From NCBI GenBank assembly GCA_029979485.1, contig JAPOHK010000008.1, positions 1 through 17,606 on the forward strand: 17,606 nt of DNA, given 5' to 3'. The DNA comes from Candidatus Planktophila limnetica (GTDB lineage: Bacteria > Actinomycetota > Actinomycetes > Nanopelagicales > Nanopelagicaceae). Both the position numbers and the translations under genes were made by a program. The notes beneath the pieces are model-generated. The model did not search any database, was not told where the DNA came from, and saw nothing but the letters and a program-made list of their open reading frames with translations. Shown here in pieces: positions 14,800 to 17,606 of this stretch (position 1 is the stretch's first letter; each line of letters starts with the position of its first letter).

Positions 14800-15074
14800 T
14801 ACAGTTCCACTCCATCATCTCGATTGTTTTCGTGTCGAAGCCAACGTTTGATAGCTAATCGAGCACTAATAAAGAAGTTTCTAATTCCTGGCCACGATGG
14901 ATTTGGTTCCTGGAAGTGGTTGTCATCGTGAACAGATGCATTATCTAAATCATCTAAAAAAGTATTTGGCGTGGATTCATCGAGTGATAAACCTGCAACC
15001 ATTGATTCGAACTCCGAATTAATGAGATCCATCTCATCATCGCTCGGATCCTTTGGTGTTGGGGTATCGCTCAC
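14799..15074 (-). CDS. Small acidic protein of unknown function
   Basis: A 91-residue protein from GTG 15074, which I do not recognise. The first 65 residues are strongly acidic and low in complexity (DPSDDEMD, LDESTPNTFLDDLDN, HDDNHF) and probably disordered. Then comes a short amphipathic or basic helix, WPGIRNFFISARLAIKRWLRHE, that could lie on a membrane or bind a partner, and an acidic end. There is no signal peptide or transmembrane span. A TTG at 15080 is in frame, but GTG 15074 fits a -10-like CACTAT (15081-15086) placed 6 nt upstream. It is translationally coupled to the Gfo/Idh/MocA gene (TAATG). The acidic tail plus basic helix design is reminiscent of small actinobacterial proteins near plsC, a weak impression only. 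The frame and coupling support a real gene. Confidence 0.65.
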   Translation of the reverse strand: MSDTPTPKDPSDDEMDLINSEFESMVAGLSLDESTPNTFLDDLDNASVHDDNHFQEPNPSWPGIRNFFISARLAIKRWLRHENNRDDGVEL

Positions 15075-15080
15075 GCTCAA

Positions 15081-15112
15081 ATAGTGGCACAGTGGCAGGT
15101 ATCCACTAAATT
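15081..15112. promoter_or_regulatory. Divergent promoter region between the acidic protein gene and plsC
   Basis: A minus-strand -10 candidate CACTAT (15081-15086) serves the acidic protein gene. A plus-strand TAAATT (15107-15112) could be the plsC -10, giving a leader of about 40 nt. Between them lie two direct copies of AGTGGCA (15083-15089, 15091-15097) and an inverted CCACT (15103-15107). These may be a regulator site or chance. Confidence 0.35.
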
Positions 15113-15148
15113 AGGAGCAGACATTTCGACTGAATTTCTAGCAGAAGC

Positions 15149-15152
15149 GGAG
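15149..15152 (+). promoter_or_regulatory. Shine-Dalgarno site deciding the plsC start
   Basis: GGAG lies 5 nt before ATG 15158. The in-frame GTG at 15152 overlaps this site and has nothing suitable upstream, so ATG 15158 is preferred. This is one of the few starts here with a leader and a ribosome binding site. Confidence 0.6.
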
Positions 15153-15157
15153 TGAAG

Positions 15158-15853
15158 ATGAATGTGAATAATCTTCCATACGGGGTACTCCGCGCTTTCC
15201 TGACACCATTTTTAATGTTGGCTTTTCGTCCTAAAGTAACGGGACTTCGAAATGTTCCGGCAACTGGACCCGTGATCATCGCAAGTAACCACTTATCCTT
15301 TAGCGATTCAATCTTCATGCCGTTAGTTGTGCCTCGCAAAGTTACTTTTTTGGCCAAATCCGAATACTTCACATCACCTGGACCTAAAGGATTGCTCAAG
15401 AAATTAACATTTATTGCATTGGGACAAGTTCCAGTTGATCGCTCTGGAGGTCGTCGCAGCGAGGCAGCTCTAATAACAGGTTTACAGGTTTTGGCAGATA
15501 ACGAATGCTTAGGAATTTATCCTGAAGGGACTCGTTCACCAGATGGCCGCTTATACAAAGGTCGAACAGGAATTGCTCGCTTAGCAATTGAATCGGGTGC
15601 TCCCGTTATCCCTGTGGCGATGTTTAACACAGAAAAAATTCAGCCGACTGGAAAAGTAATTCCAAAAATTATGCGAGTAAAAATGGTTTTTGGCGAACCT
15701 ATGTTTTTCGAAGGTGATTCATCTGATTTGCTCTACTTACGTGATGTTACTGATCAAATTATGAAAAGAATTCAAGAGTTGTCAGGGCAAGAGTATGTTG
15801 ATATTTATGCAAGTCGCAGAAAAGATGAGTTAAAGGATGAATCCGAGGATTAA
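15158..15853 (+). CDS. plsC: 1-acyl-sn-glycerol-3-phosphate acyltransferase (PlsC)
   Basis: A 231-residue membrane-associated acyltransferase that converts lysophosphatidic acid to phosphatidic acid. The H-x4-D motif is in SNHLSFSDSIF, with H45 and D50. VPVDRSGGRR (91-100) is the second block. YPEGTRSPDGRLYKGRTGIA (121-140) is the EGTR phosphate-binding block, and APVIPVAMF (148-156) the fourth. One hydrophobic N-terminal segment (YGVLRAFLTPFLMLAF) can anchor it to the membrane. Length and motifs are standard. It belongs with fadD (acyl-CoA source) and the PimB'-like enzyme (phosphatidylinositol-based lipids) as an envelope-lipid gene, and a homologue (Rv2182c) holds a comparable place in mycobacteria (from memory). 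The ATG has a GGAG ribosome binding site. The stop overlaps the convergent nuclease gene by 4 bp. Confidence 0.92.
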   Translation: MNVNNLPYGVLRAFLTPFLMLAFRPKVTGLRNVPATGPVIIASNHLSFSDSIFMPLVVPRKVTFLAKSEYFTSPGPKGLLKKLTFIALGQVPVDRSGGRRSEAALITGLQVLADNECLGIYPEGTRSPDGRLYKGRTGIARLAIESGAPVIPVAMFNTEKIQPTGKVIPKIMRVKMVFGEPMFFEGDSSDLLYLRDVTDQIMKRIQELSGQEYVDIYASRRKDELKDESED

Positions 15854-16527
15854 TTCTCTAATTCAGCTCTCTGAATAAGATAGTTACAAGTTGGACACTT
15901 TGGTCCGGCGTCAGGAAAGTCGCCCTCTAAGACATTAATCAAATCTTCAATTAGCGCCATGAATTGAGTTTCATCGCGTTCTACAGGTAAGTAATGTTGG
16001 GCAGCAAAGAATCCTTGCTTATCTTTAATATCAAAAGCCGCATTTGGATTCCACACAAGTAAACCCATCGTTGCGACACTCACAGCGTTACCTTGCAAAG
16101 GATTTTCAAGGGAGTGTGCGTATGCTTCTAATTGTGGTGCATAGAACTCACCGTTATCGCGCGAGCTATCAGAAACTTTGCAATCAATTAGAGCCACGGT
16201 GCCATCTTCATTAGAGGCAACCAAGTCATATTTCCCACGAATGTGCCATCTAGTTTCAAAACCGTTTATTTTCATTGGCTTGCTCTTAACCCATCCGCCC
16301 CATTGCGTAACTTTTCCTGGTCGAAGTGAAGGGTCTAGATCTTGCATCGATGCTCCGCGAAAGTGTTTTTCTTGTAAATCAGCCAATGTACCGACCAAAG
16401 GAAAAGCACCTGGCATTGTTACTTTGAACCAGTATTTGATCCATAAACATCTTTTGCATGTAGATAAACCAAATGTAAGATCAGAAGGAGATATAAATTC
16501 AGTCGCAGGCGCAGCAGGTTTTTTCAT
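15850..16527 (-). CDS. RecB-like PD-(D/E)XK nuclease with four cysteines
   Basis: A 225-residue stand-alone nuclease-fold protein. The catalytic pattern is visible: D101 in RGKYDLVAS, D115-x-K117 in VALIDCKVSD, and the RecB-family QxxxY at Q132-Y136 (APQLEAYAH). Cysteines form two pairs: C24 and C27 near the N-terminus (STCKRCLW), C211 and C214 near the C-terminus (KCPTCNY). Flanking a PD-(D/E)XK core this way recalls the iron-sulphur clasp of Cas4, AddB, Dna2 and Exo5, though those use a one-plus-three spacing. The N-terminal ISPSDLTFGLSTCKRC is the typical opening of that superfamily. No cas, helicase or add/rec gene is adjacent. It starts 15 bp after the LysE stop with AGAAG (16536-16540) 8 nt before the ATG, so it shares the exporter's transcript. 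Activity on DNA is inferred; a role in repair is more likely than defence. Confidence 0.82.
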   Translation of the reverse strand: MKKPAAPATEFISPSDLTFGLSTCKRCLWIKYWFKVTMPGAFPLVGTLADLQEKHFRGASMQDLDPSLRPGKVTQWGGWVKSKPMKINGFETRWHIRGKYDLVASNEDGTVALIDCKVSDSSRDNGEFYAPQLEAYAHSLENPLQGNAVSVATMGLLVWNPNAAFDIKDKQGFFAAQHYLPVERDETQFMALIEDLINVLEGDFPDAGPKCPTCNYLIQRAELEN

Positions 16528-16542
16528 GTAGGTATCTTCTCG

Positions 16543-17187
16543 CTAAGCACTGACAATTGCAGAGATTAAAACTGAGATTCCGAGAATAATCATTACCGTT
16601 CCACCTGTGGCGCGTAGTTTTTCTAATCTTTTTGGATCGGTGGCCAACCATTGTCGAGCTGTTCCGGCCAATAATCCCCATGAGCCATCTGAAATAAATG
16701 CAAGAATTGAAAAAATTGCTCCAAGGAAAATTAATTGAAGTGCAACGCTGCCTTTTTCACGATCAACGAATTGCGGCAATATAGCTGCATAAAAAACTAA
16801 TCCCTTTGGATTAAGTGCTCCTACCCAAAATCCATCACGCATCGAACGTGCGATACCTGGAGCGACATCACCTTGATTGCGCATATCTTCGGCGTGAACT
16901 TTTCGTTGTCGTATGGCATCAATGCCTAAGTACATGAGATACAAACCCCCACCCCATTGAATGGCGGCATATGCAAGATCTGATCTTTGAAGAATTGGAC
17001 CGAGCCCGATTGCGACAAGTGTTGATAGCGCGAATGCTCCGGAGACATTTCCTGCGACTGTAAATACTGCTGTTTTGCGTCCCCATGCAATCGCACGGGC
17101 AATAACGAATAAAACACTGGGACCTGGCGCCAAGATGATTACCATCGCGGCCACGATGTATTCAGGTAGCCGCGATGGAATCACCAT
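16543..17187 (-). CDS. LysE/RhtB-family amino-acid exporter
   Basis: A 214-residue membrane protein with about six hydrophobic helices. The family signature AAMVIILAPGPSVLFVIARAIAWGRK (13-38 region) holds the APGP turn followed by the basic GRK loop. GLYLMYLGIDAIRQRK and the later LNPKGLVFYAAILPQFVDR are also typical of LysE/RhtB proteins. It would export amino acids such as homoserine, threonine or lysine; the substrate cannot be chosen from sequence. ATG 17187 has TAAGAT ending 6 nt upstream, a leaderless start, within the 13-bp gap after the permease stop. It is followed by the nuclease gene after 15 bp. No regulator gene of LysG type is nearby. Confidence 0.9.
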   Translation of the reverse strand: MVIPSRLPEYIVAAMVIILAPGPSVLFVIARAIAWGRKTAVFTVAGNVSGAFALSTLVAIGLGPILQRSDLAYAAIQWGGGLYLMYLGIDAIRQRKVHAEDMRNQGDVAPGIARSMRDGFWVGALNPKGLVFYAAILPQFVDREKGSVALQLIFLGAIFSILAFISDGSWGLLAGTARQWLATDPKRLEKLRATGGTVMIILGISVLISAIVSA

Positions 17188-17193
17188 AGCTTT

Positions 17194-17199
17194 ATCTTA
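17194..17199 (-). promoter_or_regulatory. -10 box for the LysE-nuclease operon
   Basis: TAAGAT on the minus strand, 6 nt (AAAGCT) before ATG 17187. It lies in the 13-bp gap behind the permease stop, so the upstream promoter elements would fall inside the permease coding sequence. Confidence 0.5.
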
Positions 17200-17200
17200 C

Positions 17201-17606
17201 TTACTTGCGCGAGTTAGAAAGTGCTGTTAACACACGGTGACCAACAACTGCAACCAAAGTTGCGTTGATGATTCCGTTAAATGTGTAGTCACCTCTTGTC
17301 CAAGAGATGTCAGCGATACCGATGATGAGAGCAGATGCCGCGATTAAGAGATTTGTTGAGTTTGCGAAATCAACACGGTTATCAATCCAGATTCGAGCAC
17401 CAAGAACACCGATCATTCCGAAGAGTGCAACGCCAACGCCACCCAGTGCACCAACAGGTGTTGCGCTAAGAACTGCACCAAATTTTGGTGAAAGCGAGAG
17501 AAGGATTGCTCCAACTCCAGCGATCCAATATGCAGCAGTTGAGTAGACGCGAGTAGCAGCCATTACGCCGATGTTTTCTGCGTATGTTGTTGTACCTGAA
17601 CCTCCA
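17201..17606 (-). CDS. NCS2-family uracil/xanthine permease, C-terminal part
   Basis: The last 134 codons or so are visible; the N-terminal two thirds lie past the window end. The frame stays open to the edge above the internal ATG at 17563, so that ATG is not the start. Just at the edge the protein reads GGSGTTTYAENIGVMAATRV, the helix-8 substrate-binding signature of UraA/PyrP-type nucleobase:proton symporters, including the conserved Glu of the xENIG motif. The usual Gly before Glu is Ala here. At least three more hydrophobic helices follow, ending in a short basic tail. It would import uracil or a related base. The uracil branch is favoured over xanthine by the TTTYxENIGV form, but the rest of the binding site is not in view. 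The stop is 13 bp from the LysE start. Confidence 0.88.
   Translation of the reverse strand, partial: GGSGTTTYAENIGVMAATRVYSTAAYWIAGVGAILLSLSPKFGAVLSATPVGALGGVGVALFGMIGVLGARIWIDNRVDFANSTNLLIAASALIIGIADISWTRGDYTFNGIINATLVAVVGHRVLTALSNSRK

Noticed and set aside
15850..16527. Nuclease as part of a CRISPR-Cas4 or defence island
   Set aside because: No repeat array, other cas gene, helicase, methylase or toxin-antitoxin gene is in the window. Its neighbours are housekeeping transporters and lipid enzymes.
17201..17563. A separate 120-aa membrane protein starting at ATG 17563
   Set aside because: The frame is open to the window edge, and the residues before that ATG form the conserved NCS2 signature, so it is the C-terminal part of a larger permease.

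Overview
The window looks like chromosomal core sequence from a small-genome, moderately low-GC actinobacterium. The sequence is somewhat AT-rich by eye, no composition having been computed. Genes are packed almost without gaps, with a largest intergenic space of 95 bp, and several neighbours overlap. Most identifiable families are typical of Actinobacteria: DUF3000 beside RNase D, a PimB'-like mannosyltransferase beside an NlpC/P60 hydrolase, and FadD15-type acyl-CoA synthetase, SRPBCC, ROK glucokinase and PlsC in one neighbourhood. This combination fits freshwater acI/Nanopelagicales-type bacteria. That assignment is an inference from style and gene content; no marker gene settles it.

Layout. 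1-5475, all minus strand: DUF3000 - RNase D - FTR1/EfeU iron permease - fadA thiolase - fadB (3' end outside the window). This is a beta-oxidation and RNA-processing block with an iron permease between rnd and fadA. 5536-6925: an EamA transporter (+) converging on a RibD_C-type reductase (-). 6924-9368, plus strand: a 64-aa four-cysteine protein with its own terminator, a secreted coiled-coil NlpC/P60 hydrolase, and a PimB'-like GT4 glycosyltransferase. 9351-12340, minus strand: long-chain acyl-CoA synthetase, then a sensorless NarL-type histidine kinase and its response regulator. 12407-13807, plus strand: SRPBCC protein and ROK glucokinase. 13816-15074, minus strand: a small acidic protein and a Gfo/Idh/MocA oxidoreductase. 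15158-15853, plus strand: PlsC acyltransferase. 15850-17606, minus strand: a uracil-type NCS2 permease (5' end outside the window), a LysE/RhtB exporter and a RecB-like PD-(D/E)XK nuclease with four cysteines.

How the genes work together. The 7214-15853 stretch resembles the mycobacterial Rv2190c-Rv2182c neighbourhood, from memory of that locus. It groups cell-wall hydrolysis, phosphatidylinositol mannoside synthesis, acyl activation and phosphatidic acid synthesis, which is a plausible envelope-lipid module. Here a compact two-component system shares the fadD operon. FadA and FadB form the thiolase and multifunctional enzyme of fatty-acid beta-oxidation.

Regulation. Nine gene starts carry a TANNNT hexamer 6-7 nt before the start codon, which indicates widespread leaderless transcription. 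A 12-bp perfect inverted repeat covers the predicted -35 of the iron permease. A smaller palindrome lies before fadA. I saw no tRNA, rRNA, CRISPR array, insertion sequence, integrase or phage gene, and no gene-free stretch over 300 bp. I did not find a clear new multi-gene system. The best leads are the fadD-UAG-histidine kinase arrangement, the four-cysteine nuclease and the iron-permease operator candidate.
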